The position numbers and the translations under genes are program-made. A model generated the notes under the pieces. The model searched no databases. It saw only the letters and a list, made by a program, of their open reading frames with translations, and was not told the DNA's origin. A stretch of 64,000 nt of DNA from Pseudomonadota bacterium. GTDB lineage: Bacteria; Pseudomonadota; Alphaproteobacteria; Sphingomonadales; Sphingomonadaceae. Where the stretch lies: contig JAEXFD010000057.1 in the NCBI GenBank assembly GCA_023400405.1, positions 62,001 to 126,000 of the forward strand. The letters run 5' to 3'. Below are positions 24,923 to 33,025 of the stretch, in pieces (within the stretch, counting starts at the first letter, position 1; each line of letters opens with the position of its first letter).

Positions 24923-25030
24923 TATGTCGCACCGGACGCCGCGCTTCGGGTCCGGCTGGACATAGAGGGCGCCGGCTCTGCTGTTCCGGCGCAACTCATG
25001 CCCAGATCGCTTCATCAGGAGGATTTGGAG
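24923..25030 (+). promoter_or_regulatory. ROSE-type RNA thermometer in the hsp20 leader
   Basis: Successive hairpins: TATGTC (24923-24928) with GACATA (24959-24964) enclosing CCGGAC/GTCCGG; GCGCCGG (24969-24975) with CCGGCGC (24986-24992); and a final hairpin in which ATCGCTTC (25006-25013) pairs with GGAGGAT (25018-25024), leaving a bulged G opposite the ribosome site. The TCGCT facing the AGGAGG is the ROSE signature U-Y-GCU. Heating would melt the weak final stem and free the ribosome site of the ATG at 25031. Confidence 0.75.
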
Positions 25031-25504
25031 ATGAGAACTGCATTCGACTTCACGCCCTATCGGCGTTCCACGGTCGGCTTCGACCGGCTCTTCAATCTGC
25101 TCGAAACCGGCCAGCGCGAGGACGATGGCTATCCGCCCTTCGACATCCTGAAGGACGGCGAGGACAGCTATCGCATCACCCTGGCGGTTGCCGGTTTCGA
25201 TCCCGGCGATATCGAGATCGTCGCGCAGCAGAACCAGCTCACCGTCACCGGCAAGCGCGCCGACGATGACGGTCAGGGCGAATATCTGCACCGCGGCATC
25301 GCGACGCGCGCGTTCGAGCGCCGTTTCCAGCTCGCCGATTTCATCGAAGTGGGCAACGCCCGCTTCGAGAATGGCCTGCTCTCGATCGCGCTGAAGCGCG
25401 TCGTGCCGGAAGCGATGAAGCCCCGGAAGATCCCGATCGGCGGGGCCACCGCCGCCGCCAACGATCGCCTGGAGGCGCCTAAGGGTGATCGCGAAGCCGC
25501 TTGA
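25031..25504 (+). CDS. Small heat-shock protein, Hsp20/IbpA family
   Basis: 157-residue holdase chaperone. Alpha-crystallin domain about 35-130: YPPFDILKDGEDSYRITLAV, AGFDPGDIEIVAQQNQLTVT, then the loop GEYLHRGIATRAFERRFQLA and the C-terminal GLLSIALKR signature; an I-x-I-like KIPIGG follows. The N-terminus RTAFDFTPYRRSTVGFDRLF is class A IbpA-like. The ATG at 25031 lies behind the ROSE thermometer, so translation is expected to rise with temperature. Confidence 0.95.
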   Translation: MRTAFDFTPYRRSTVGFDRLFNLLETGQREDDGYPPFDILKDGEDSYRITLAVAGFDPGDIEIVAQQNQLTVTGKRADDDGQGEYLHRGIATRAFERRFQLADFIEVGNARFENGLLSIALKRVVPEAMKPRKIPIGGATAAANDRLEAPKGDREAA

Positions 25505-25621
25505 AGCGTGAGGTCAGGCCGCCGGTCCGCGCGTCGGGCCGGCGGCTCTGGCTGATCCGGACCATGGCGGGAAGCGCGACCCTGCCTTGTGGGCAAGCGG
25601 TCTGTCGATACCGGCCGATCG

Positions 25622-27064
25622 TCAGGGACCGATATCGCCAGCGTCGCTCCGCACCCGCCGGCCCGCGCCGATCTTGAAGCCAAGTGCCTCGGCGACCCGG
25701 TCGTTCCAGCCATAGGGATCCCCACGCATCACGAGTTCTCCCTCGGGGTTGAACACCACCGTCTGGTAGAGCAGGCGGACCGGGATCTGGCGCGGCAACT
25801 TCACGAACGTCTCCTTGCCCGTGGTGCGCGCCTGGTGCCACTGATCGAGCACGCCTTCGTCGCGGGCGAGGATCTCGGCGAAGCCGAGCGCATCATCGAC
25901 GCGCACACAGCCATGGCTGCGCTGGCGCTGCACTTCTGCGAACAGCTGCTTGACCGGCGTGTCGTGGAGATAGATCGAGTGCGGGTTCTCCATGTCGAAC
26001 TTGACCAGGCCGAGCGAGTTCCTGGGCCCCGGTTGCTGGACGATCTTGCCGTTCTTCCACGCCATGTTGTTGCGGCGCAGATAGCCCGCGCCCTTGCCGG
26101 CGATCTCCTTGCTCGCGATCGATGCCGGCACCGTCCAGGTCGGGTTGGCGACGAGATTGACGATCGGCGATCCGAGTTGCGGCGTCTCGGTGTCGGGTTC
26201 GCCGACGATCACCTTGCGCGCATCGGCGATCTTGCCGTCGCGCCAATAGGTCAGGCGCGCGGCGGCGATGTTGACGTCGATGCGCGTGGCGGGCGGTTCG
26301 CGCTCGAGCCAGCGCAGCCGCTCCATGTTCACCGCGATCGCGCGCGCACGGTCGGCGTCCGACAAATTGAGGATCTCGAGCGCATCGCTGCCGATCGTGC
26401 CATCGGGGTCGATGCCATAGTCGGCCTGCATGCGCTGCACCGCGCGCGCCATCGCCGCCGTGTAGCGCTCGCCTTGCGCCGCGCCCTTGTCGAGATAGTC
26501 GAATGCGACCAGCTGCGCGGCTATCGCCGGGATGCGCTTGTCGGTCACACCCGGCTTGAGCGGCTCGCTGACCTGCGGAATCGCCGGGGCGGCGGAATCG
26601 CCCTGCTTGCGAAGCGCCAGATAGGCTTGCGAGAGCTTGCGATAGTTCTCGTCCTGCGGTGCCAGGCTCTCGAGCCATTCGCCGACCTTGCCGTCCTTCA
26701 GCGCTTGGGCAAGACCGGCACGGAGATCGGGCTGCGGACGCCCCACCGAGTAGATCTTGAACAGCTTGCCCGGATCGCTCGCCCCATGCGCCAGAGCGCC
26801 GGCATAGGCGAGCGCCGCCTCGTTGAGCCTGGCCTGGTCGAGCGCACCCGTGGCGGCGCCGTCACTACCGAACTGCTTCTGATCGAGGCCATGGGCCGCA
26901 CGCTTGCCGATCGCATCTCTCAGCTGACGGGCGGTGCTGTCGCTCCATCGAACCTGGTCAAGGGTGAGGCTTTTCGGCTGGTCCGAACGCCTGTCCTGCG
27001 AACCGCAGGCGGAAAGGGCCAATGAGATCACGAGCAATGAGGAACCGACCAGACCGATGCGCAC
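25622..27064 (-). CDS. L,D-transpeptidase, YcbB/LdtD-like lipoprotein
   Basis: 480-residue periplasmic enzyme that makes 3-3 peptidoglycan cross-links. A lipoprotein signal ends LALSACG. A scaffold region is followed by a peptidoglycan-binding-like segment (MARAVQRMQADYGIDPDGTI), and the YkuD catalytic domain carries SHGCVRVDD with the nucleophile cysteine and the upstream histidine in HSIYLHDTP. Size and order match YcbB rather than short YkuD enzymes. The GTG at 27064 has AAGGAGAA upstream. Confidence 0.9.
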   Translation of the reverse strand: MRIGLVGSSLLVISLALSACGSQDRRSDQPKSLTLDQVRWSDSTARQLRDAIGKRAAHGLDQKQFGSDGAATGALDQARLNEAALAYAGALAHGASDPGKLFKIYSVGRPQPDLRAGLAQALKDGKVGEWLESLAPQDENYRKLSQAYLALRKQGDSAAPAIPQVSEPLKPGVTDKRIPAIAAQLVAFDYLDKGAAQGERYTAAMARAVQRMQADYGIDPDGTIGSDALEILNLSDADRARAIAVNMERLRWLEREPPATRIDVNIAAARLTYWRDGKIADARKVIVGEPDTETPQLGSPIVNLVANPTWTVPASIASKEIAGKGAGYLRRNNMAWKNGKIVQQPGPRNSLGLVKFDMENPHSIYLHDTPVKQLFAEVQRQRSHGCVRVDDALGFAEILARDEGVLDQWHQARTTGKETFVKLPRQIPVRLLYQTVVFNPEGELVMRGDPYGWNDRVAEALGFKIGAGRRVRSDAGDIGP

Positions 27065-27231
27065 CCAATTCTCCTTGGCAATTAGAGACCTAGCGACGGC
27101 ATTGGATACGGAGGTCAGATGAACCGCGCATTTCTCAGATGCTTAAGAAGGATGATCGGCGATCGCGGTGCCAAATCAATAATTCGAGAGGCGGCGAACG
27201 CGGAGTATCCAGCAAGATCGTTACACGCGCT

Positions 27232-28722
27232 TCAGAATGCCGGCCGCTCGAATGCAACCGGGTCAAGCGACACCTCGGTCGGAAGTCCCGCCGTGTCACC
27301 CGTCCTGAGAAACGCATAGGCTTGCGCGGCGACCTCGGGCCGCGAGCGCAGCCACTGGAAGGTGCCGCCATGCTGGGCGCGGTGGAGGATGATCATGCGC
27401 GCGTTGGGAAACCAGGGCAGCATGGCGAGCGTGTTCTCGATCGGCGTCGAGGGATCCCAGTCGCCCTGCACGAACAGGATCGGCGTGGGATCGGTCGCCG
27501 GCTTCCGGAACGCGTCGCCGGCGTCGGGGACCGGCCACTCACCCTTGGTCGCGAGATAGGAGGCGAAATTCCAGCTGCCGATGATGGGAAGCGCCGGATC
27601 GCTCCACAACAGGCTCTTGCGCTCCGCGCTCATGTCGAGGCCGATGTTGATCAGCGGATTGATCAGCGATCGCTTTTCCGAGGCGCGCCCGGCAATGGCA
27701 GCCCGCGCCCAATCCTCATAATGGCCATGATAGGCATCGAGCACGAAACGGGGAAAGCCCGCGGCATGCTGCGCGGCATCGAGCAGCGCCGCCTGATAGT
27801 CCTCCAGGCCCAACACGATCGTGCGCGGGCGATCCGCTTCCTCCTTGATCGTGACGGTTATGGGCGCCTTGGCCAGGCGATCGCAGGTCGCCCGGATCGC
27901 GGCGATGAGGCCGCCGGGCGGCATCCAGGGCCGAAGGCCCGGATCCCGGTCCGCTTCCCAGGCGATCCGCTGATAGACGGCAAACACCTGCGAGGGCATG
28001 TCATAGCCATAGTCGAGCGGCTCGGCCGAGGTGATCACCGCGCGCGCTACGGTGCCGGGATGCGCCTTCATCACGGCGAAGGCCCATTGCGACCCGAAGC
28101 TGGCGGCGACCAGGCTGATCTTCCCATAGCCGAGCGCCTGGCGGAGATCGTCGACGTCATCGGCGATCTGCCCGATCGAATAGCCGGAGAGATCGGCTTG
28201 CGGATAAGCGCCCTGCGCGCGGCGTGCGAGGTCGCGCACCACGTCGGTGTCGTCGGCCGCGGTCGTCGGCCGGTCGAGCGGGAGCGGCCTGGAAGCCAGT
28301 TCCATCAGGTCGCCGCGCAGCGTGTAGCCGCGCTGCTCTATCACGATCAGGTCCGCAACCTCGGCATAGGCCTGCCAGACCTTGACCCGCCGGCGCGCCG
28401 CGTCGTCCTGGTCGAGCACGATATCGAGCATCGTCACGCCCGGACCGCCGGCCAGCAGGAAGATGGGTGGCGCACCGGTCGGCCGGCTGGCCTTGACCCG
28501 CGCGAAACCGATGCTGATCAGCCGGCTTTCCGGCTTGGCGCGGTTCTCGGGCACATGCAGGGTGCCGATCTCATACGGCATCTTCGTGCCGTCGATCGCC
28601 GTCGCGACCGCGGTTTCGACCTGGATGCTGGGATCGCGATCCCGCGCCTGGGCCAGGCTGGACACCGGGAGGAACAGCGCCCCCAACAACCCTGCCACGG
28701 CATGCGCGAAATTCCGGCTCAC
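27232..28722 (-). CDS. Secreted alpha/beta hydrolase, prolyl aminopeptidase/TAP-like
   Basis: 496 residues. From the GTG at 28722 the protein begins with a clean signal peptide (SRNFAHAVAGLLGALFLPVS, cut near SLAQA). An upstream GTG at 28791, overlapping the previous stop as GTGA, would add 23 residues. Alpha/beta-hydrolase landmarks: oxyanion FLLAGGPGV, VIEQRGYTLRG, nucleophile elbow LVAASFGSQWA (A-x-S-x-G rather than G-x-S-x-G), acid D in QGDWDPSTP and H in HRAQHGGTF. The order fits the TAP/proline-iminopeptidase subgroup. Substrate unknown. Confidence 0.85.
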   Translation of the reverse strand: MSRNFAHAVAGLLGALFLPVSSLAQARDRDPSIQVETAVATAIDGTKMPYEIGTLHVPENRAKPESRLISIGFARVKASRPTGAPPIFLLAGGPGVTMLDIVLDQDDAARRRVKVWQAYAEVADLIVIEQRGYTLRGDLMELASRPLPLDRPTTAADDTDVVRDLARRAQGAYPQADLSGYSIGQIADDVDDLRQALGYGKISLVAASFGSQWAFAVMKAHPGTVARAVITSAEPLDYGYDMPSQVFAVYQRIAWEADRDPGLRPWMPPGGLIAAIRATCDRLAKAPITVTIKEEADRPRTIVLGLEDYQAALLDAAQHAAGFPRFVLDAYHGHYEDWARAAIAGRASEKRSLINPLINIGLDMSAERKSLLWSDPALPIIGSWNFASYLATKGEWPVPDAGDAFRKPATDPTPILFVQGDWDPSTPIENTLAMLPWFPNARMIILHRAQHGGTFQWLRSRPEVAAQAYAFLRTGDTAGLPTEVSLDPVAFERPAF

Positions 28723-28787
28723 GAATTCGCTTCCATGGTCGCTCCCTGAAGCAGCGCGGTGGCTCTCGCCTCCCGCACGTGGATAAG

Positions 28788-29546
28788 TCACCGGTCGTTC
28801 GAACGATCGCCTTCCGCGACCAGCGATCCATTTTCCCAGACCAGCAGCTTTATGCCGCCGTTCTTCCCAACGGCGAACTCCAAGTCCAGCGCTCTTTGTC
28901 CTGCACGAAAGCTCGTCGAAGTGATCGCGACAAGGTCGGTGTCGAGACCGCCGGAGACGAGACGCAGATGGCCATCCTCCAGTGTCACGTCGACCGCCCC
29001 CTTCGGCGTGGCATAACGACCGATATAGCGTGCGAGCATAGCCATGGAGAGAGACGCGGGTTTCGGTTCAGCAGCGTCCAATGCGGGGCCGTGTCCGAAG
29101 CTCAACACCCGCGAAATCTGTGCGCGGCCATGGGCAACCTTCCAGACGATGGCGAAGCGGGCTTCGCCATCCAGGCGCTCCGCCTGCCCATCGCGCTTCG
29201 CATAGAACCGGTGGCGGCCGGTCACGATCGCCCCGAAGCCGGGCACCGGGTCGAGGGAGGTCGAGCCGGCGACCACTTCGCGCCGGACATGCAGGCCTGG
29301 GGTGCCGCAAGGCCCGTCGGCCAGCGACTTGACCACCGCGCTTCGCCTGACGGTGGCGCCGGTACGGTCGTGGTAGAATTCGACGTCCTCGGTGAACAGC
29401 GCGCGCATCTGCGCGCGATCGCAGCGATTGAAAGCCTGCCAGAACTTCTCGTCGCCGTGGCGGACCTGTTGCTCGACACCGGGCATCGAATGGCCGTTCG
29501 CCAACGCTACGCCTATCGCGATCATGGCTGAAGCAAGAATGGCCAT
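28788..29546 (-). CDS. SnoaL/NTF2-like domain protein with C-terminal extension, exported
   Basis: 252 residues. A signal peptide (MAILASAMIAIGVALANG) is followed by a DUF4440/SnoaL-like domain: DEKFWQAFNRCDRAQMRALF, TEDVEFYHDRTGAT and a later RHRFYAKRDG and ARFAIVWKV. The C-terminal half (MLARYIGRYATPKGAVDVTL) resembles the beta-rich domain seen in DUF3471-type proteins. GGGGAACGGC precedes the ATG. It overlaps the longer form of the downstream hydrolase by four bases, so the two are probably cotranscribed. No enzyme activity can be assigned. Confidence 0.75.
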   Translation of the reverse strand: MAILASAMIAIGVALANGHSMPGVEQQVRHGDEKFWQAFNRCDRAQMRALFTEDVEFYHDRTGATVRRSAVVKSLADGPCGTPGLHVRREVVAGSTSLDPVPGFGAIVTGRHRFYAKRDGQAERLDGEARFAIVWKVAHGRAQISRVLSFGHGPALDAAEPKPASLSMAMLARYIGRYATPKGAVDVTLEDGHLRLVSGGLDTDLVAITSTSFRAGQRALDLEFAVGKNGGIKLLVWENGSLVAEGDRSNDR

Positions 29547-29708
29547 GCCGTTCCCCTAAAGTGTATTGCCTCCATACTACAGCTCGTGGATTTCCAGGGT
29601 CAAGACCGCCGATCCGGGCACGGGTGCGCCGGCCTCCCAGGGAATGTAAACTCTCGTGGCACTCCAAGCCCGTCTTTGCGTTGTTGCATTGCAGCATTGG
29701 AGATTGAG

Positions 29709-30176
29709 ATGGCTCGACAGACGGACCTGTTCTCGCTCTGGATCTGGCCGTGGGAGTTGGTGCGCGCCAATCTGGCCCTTGCCGAGACCATGATCGCGGC
29801 GCCCGGTGTCGTTGCGGCCCGATTGCCGACAATCGGTGAGGCCATCGCCAATCCCTGGACCGCGGATCACCGGGAATTGAATCTGATGGTGACCGAGAAG
29901 GTGGACGCATTCGGGCTTTCTCACGCATCGGTGACGAGCGCCGCCCGTAAGCTGAAGGCGGTGAGCGAGGCGAATGCGCGCGACCTTGGCCGCCTATCCG
30001 GGGGTATGCCGCTGTGGCCAGCCGACTGGATCCGCATCGCCGAGCGCAATCTCGACCTGGTAGCGACACTGGCTTCGCTGCCCGGCCGTGCGGTCGCTCC
30101 GATCCACCGCACGGCGACGGCCAATGCGCGCCGGCTGCGAAGCGAGGGGCAGTCTATCGTCCCAATGCGACCCTAG
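29709..30176 (+). CDS. Conserved hypothetical protein
   Basis: 155 residues. It begins MARQTDLFSLWIWPWELVRA, followed by ETMIAAPGVVAARLPTI and NPWTADHRELNLMVTEKVDA; mostly amphipathic helix, somewhat phasin-like, but I do not claim that family. The ATG at 29709 is preceded by GGAGATTGAG; the frame upstream (from 29586) lacks coding character. It is convergent with the response-regulator gene, overlapping it by four bases at the stops. Confidence 0.7.
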   Translation: MARQTDLFSLWIWPWELVRANLALAETMIAAPGVVAARLPTIGEAIANPWTADHRELNLMVTEKVDAFGLSHASVTSAARKLKAVSEANARDLGRLSGGMPLWPADWIRIAERNLDLVATLASLPGRAVAPIHRTATANARRLRSEGQSIVPMRP

Positions 30177-30643
30177 TGCGGCGGGTCGAGCGCGCGTGCG
30201 ACGGCAGCCATGAGCGTCTTCCGATCGAGCGGCTTGCGCAGCAGCTCGGCACCGGGGAAATGCTCGGCAATCCGAGCGCGCGCAGAAGCATCCGCATAGG
30301 CGGTCACGAAGAGGACCGGGATTTGCCCGTCGCTGCAGATCGCAACCGCGGCTTCGACACCATTGATGCCTGCACCGAGATTGATGTCGGAAACCACCAG
30401 CCCCGGCGCGGTCTCCGAGGCGAGACGACAGGCTTCCTCGCCATCGGCCGCCACGACGATATCGGTGAACCCCGCGTCCGATAGCAGGCTCTCGATCATC
30501 CAGGCGATCATCATCTCGTCTTCGACGATCAGAACGCGCGTCCCGAGCCACTTCTCCTTGCCTGCGGATGAAGGTCCGGCAGGTATTGCGGGCGGCGGCT
30601 TGTCGCGCCCCGCCGCGTATCGCGGCAAAACCATCTCGAGCAT
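30173..30643 (-). CDS. Single-domain response regulator (receiver only)
   Basis: 156 residues. A 30-residue leader is followed by a CheY-like receiver: acidic pair in VLIVEDEMMIAWM, phosphoacceptor D in LVVSDINLGAGINGVEA, T in LFVTAYAD and K in LLRKPLDRKTL. No output domain. GAGGG lies nine bases before the ATG. It starts 21 bases after the HWE/HisKA_2 kinase stop, so the two form a two-component pair. Confidence 0.88.
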   Translation of the reverse strand: MLEMVLPRYAAGRDKPPPAIPAGPSSAGKEKWLGTRVLIVEDEMMIAWMIESLLSDAGFTDIVVAADGEEACRLASETAPGLVVSDINLGAGINGVEAAVAICSDGQIPVLFVTAYADASARARIAEHFPGAELLRKPLDRKTLMAAVARALDPPH

Positions 30644-30664
30644 CTTGGCCGACCCTCTTGCTGG

Positions 30665-31636
30665 TTAATCCATATCAAATTCGACCGTGAAGGCGACCCC
30701 GTTTTCCGACCAGTTGGTATCGGCAACGCCCTTCAGATCGTGCCTAACGCTGAGTTCGATCATCTTGCTCCCGAAGCCCTTGCGCGTGGGCGGCGCGACA
30801 GGATGCGGCGTGCGCTCGGTCCAGGCCAGCGTCACGCGTCCGCCCGTTTCGCTCCAGACGAGATCGATGCGGCCATCCGGACCGGTCAGCGCGCCATATT
30901 TCACGGCATTGGTGGTGAGCTCATGGAGGACCATGCTGACGCTGAGGAATTGGCGGGGCGAGAGAAGCAGATCGGGTCCGTCGATCCGGACGCGGCCATC
31001 GCCATTACCGCTGAACGCAAAGAGCAGCGCATCGGCCAGCGTGCGCAGCGAGGCGCGCTCCCACGTCGCCGTGCTCAATATCTCATGGGCGTGGCCGAGC
31101 GCCTGGAGACGTCCGGCAAAGGCAGGCTCGAAATCCTCGAGCGAGGGAGAACTGCGTATGGTCTGGTGCGCGATCGCCGAAACCACGCCGAGCAGGTTCT
31201 TCACCCGGTGATTGAGTTCGCCGATCATCAGTTGCTGACGCCGCTCCGCCGCGCGCCGCTCGCTGATGTCGCGGAGGAAGCCGAGAAACACCGGCTCTCC
31301 TGCCGAACTGGTGCGGGTGATCGCAAGCTCGACGGGGAATTCATGTCCGTCGCGATGCACGGCGTCGAGCTCGAGATGCTTGTCGAGCACGATCGCTTCG
31401 CCCGACGCCAGAAAGCGGGCGAGACCGGCCTCATGGGCGTCGCGGAACCGCTCCGGAATGAAGAGATCGCTCATCCGCCGGCCGGCGGCTTCCTCGAAGG
31501 ACCAGCCGAAGGTGCGCTCCGCGATGTCGCTCCATCCCGCAATGGTGCCATCGAACCGCATCACCACAACCGCGTCGAGCGCGGTCTTGAGGATGGCGCC
31601 GAGACCGGCGGTATCGATATCGCGAGAGAGCGGCAT
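30665..31636 (-). CDS. PAS-domain sensor kinase, HWE/HisKA_2 type
   Basis: 323 residues, cytosolic. The N-terminal PAS domain spans about 12-125 (ALDAVVVMRFDGTIAGWSDI ... HRDGHEFPVELAITR, FLGFLRDISERRA). The dimerisation/phosphotransfer helix has the HisKA_2 signature IGELNHRVKNLLGVVSAIAH with the phospho-His, and the ATPase domain includes SMVLHELTTNAVKYGAL and GFGSKMIEL. Such kinases often respond to light, redox or stress and pair with single-domain regulators, as here. No flavin-binding LOV cysteine motif (NCRFLQ) is present, so the ligand is unknown. Confidence 0.9.
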   Translation of the reverse strand: MPLSRDIDTAGLGAILKTALDAVVVMRFDGTIAGWSDIAERTFGWSFEEAAGRRMSDLFIPERFRDAHEAGLARFLASGEAIVLDKHLELDAVHRDGHEFPVELAITRTSSAGEPVFLGFLRDISERRAAERRQQLMIGELNHRVKNLLGVVSAIAHQTIRSSPSLEDFEPAFAGRLQALGHAHEILSTATWERASLRTLADALLFAFSGNGDGRVRIDGPDLLLSPRQFLSVSMVLHELTTNAVKYGALTGPDGRIDLVWSETGGRVTLAWTERTPHPVAPPTRKGFGSKMIELSVRHDLKGVADTNWSENGVAFTVEFDMD

Positions 31637-31824
31637 TCGGATTGCCTAGCATCGCGTTCGCGATCGTTCCAACTCCTTGTGCGGGGCCGGATTTCTGCAT
31701 ACCGCGCCGCGACGCCGCGGCTGCTGCTCGCGTGGGCGGCTCGGACGATCACAACCGCACGACGTGACGACCCCCGACCAAGGGACCTCCATAATCCGCG
31801 ATATTGACTCCGCGCCCGAATCCA

Positions 31825-31839
31825 GAACAAATATCGAAC
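31825..31839. promoter_or_regulatory. LexA-type SOS box (GAAC-N7-GAAC)
   Basis: GAACAAATATCGAAC is, on the other strand, GTTC-N7-GTTC, the direct-repeat LexA site of alphaproteobacteria. It lies 73 bases upstream of the SRAP-like ATG at 31912. One copy with both tetramers perfect; chance occurrence is possible but the neighbour is a DNA-repair-family gene. Confidence 0.6.
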
Positions 31840-31911
31840 AAAGGATGCGAGTCGATCGCGTGCAAGTGCATCCGCGATCGGCATTGTCGAGGAACGGGAG
31901 GCTGCCCGACC

Positions 31912-32541
31912 ATGACCTGTCTGTTGCGTACCCGCGGTTCGGTGTCGGAGATGGTACGGCTATTCGCCGCCGAGCCCGACCCTGGGCTTGTCTGGCCTGA
32001 ATCGATCTGGCCCGGCGATCGCGTGCCGGTGGTGATCGAGGAAGACGGCATGCGTCGGCTGACGACCATGGCATGGGGCCTTCCAGTCGAGACGTTCGTG
32101 AAGCCCGTGCCTGCGAGCCAGCGGGGTATCATCTATCCTCGCGATCTCTGGCGCGACGGGAGCCGCCTGCGGGATGGCCGGTCGCTTCCCCGGTGCCTGA
32201 TCCTGCTCGAATCCTTCGCCTATCCGATGGGAACGAAGGGGCAATGCACACGCGGGTGGATCGGGCTCTGGGACCACCCGGTCGCCGCTTGGGCCGGCGT
32301 ATTTGAGGGCGGCGGCTGCGCCGGCATGCTTGTCATGGCAAATGAACGCGTCGAACCGCTAAGCTCGACCATGCCGCACCTGCTTCCGAGCCAAGATCAG
32401 ACCTGCTGGCTCGAGCGCGGCTCGTTGCTGCTGCTCGGCCCCGGCTATGCCGACGCCGAATATTATCGCGAGAATCTCGGCGAGCGCTGGTCGTCGGGAC
32501 GTCCCGACGAAGAGCTTCCGCTGTTCAGGGCAGCGAGCTGA
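31912..32541 (+). CDS. SRAP (HMCES/YedK)-like protein with degenerate active site
   Basis: 209 residues. The overall order follows SRAP proteins: SIWPGDRVPVVIEEDGMRRL, TMAWGLPV (usual RWGLIP), RCLILLESFAYP (usual RCLIPADGFYEW), GWIGLWD, and SSTMPHLLPSQDQTCWL (usual HDRMP...WL). The catalytic Cys2 is not in place, since the start reads Met-Thr-Cys, and the histidine before RMP is replaced. It may have lost abasic-site cross-linking, or may use Cys3. The ATG at 31912 follows GGGAGG. A LexA-type box upstream and an unknown gene 9 bases downstream complete the unit. Confidence 0.7.
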   Translation: MTCLLRTRGSVSEMVRLFAAEPDPGLVWPESIWPGDRVPVVIEEDGMRRLTTMAWGLPVETFVKPVPASQRGIIYPRDLWRDGSRLRDGRSLPRCLILLESFAYPMGTKGQCTRGWIGLWDHPVAAWAGVFEGGGCAGMLVMANERVEPLSSTMPHLLPSQDQTCWLERGSLLLLGPGYADAEYYRENLGERWSSGRPDEELPLFRAAS

Positions 32542-32550
32542 GCGGCCGGC

Positions 32551-33003
32551 ATGACGCCCGGGCAGCTGCGCCGCTGCGACGAGGAGAGATTGCGCACGCT
32601 GCACCGCAATTGCCTCCTCAACCTCGACCATCCCGAACGTGGCGGCGAAGCGGAGGCGCTGCTCGAGGATATCCACCGCGAGTTCGCGCGCCGCGCGGAC
32701 AAAGGTCCGGACAGCTTCCTGCCGATGCTCGCCTGTGTCGGGTACAATGTCCGATGGGGCAAGCTCGAGGGCGCCGAGCGCCGGCGATTGCTCGACTGGA
32801 TCCTCGCCTCCGATTTGCCCCGCATCAACGACGCAGCCTTCATGGCGCGCTGGGGCGAACCCGGATCGCCGGAGCGCCGCCGGTGCCTGTACGAAACGAT
32901 CCTCGGCTATCGCCGCCAGTACGGAGTGCGGCCGGGAATGGCGGTCGCCGATGCGCGCTGGCGGGCCGACCTCGCCTGGCTCCGCGGCCGCACCCCGGCC
33001 TGA
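32551..33003 (+). CDS. Conserved hypothetical protein
   Basis: 150 residues, basic and soluble. Visible features are RTLHRNCLLNLDHPERGGEA, MLACVGYNVRWGKLEGAERR, LDWILASDLPRINDAAFMA and RRCLYETILGYRRQYG. I cannot name the family. It follows the SRAP-like gene by 9 bases in the same direction, so it probably shares its SOS-type promoter. Confidence 0.7.
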   Translation: MTPGQLRRCDEERLRTLHRNCLLNLDHPERGGEAEALLEDIHREFARRADKGPDSFLPMLACVGYNVRWGKLEGAERRRLLDWILASDLPRINDAAFMARWGEPGSPERRRCLYETILGYRRQYGVRPGMAVADARWRADLAWLRGRTPA

Positions 33004-33025
33004 CGCGGGGGCGGCGCGCCGACGC

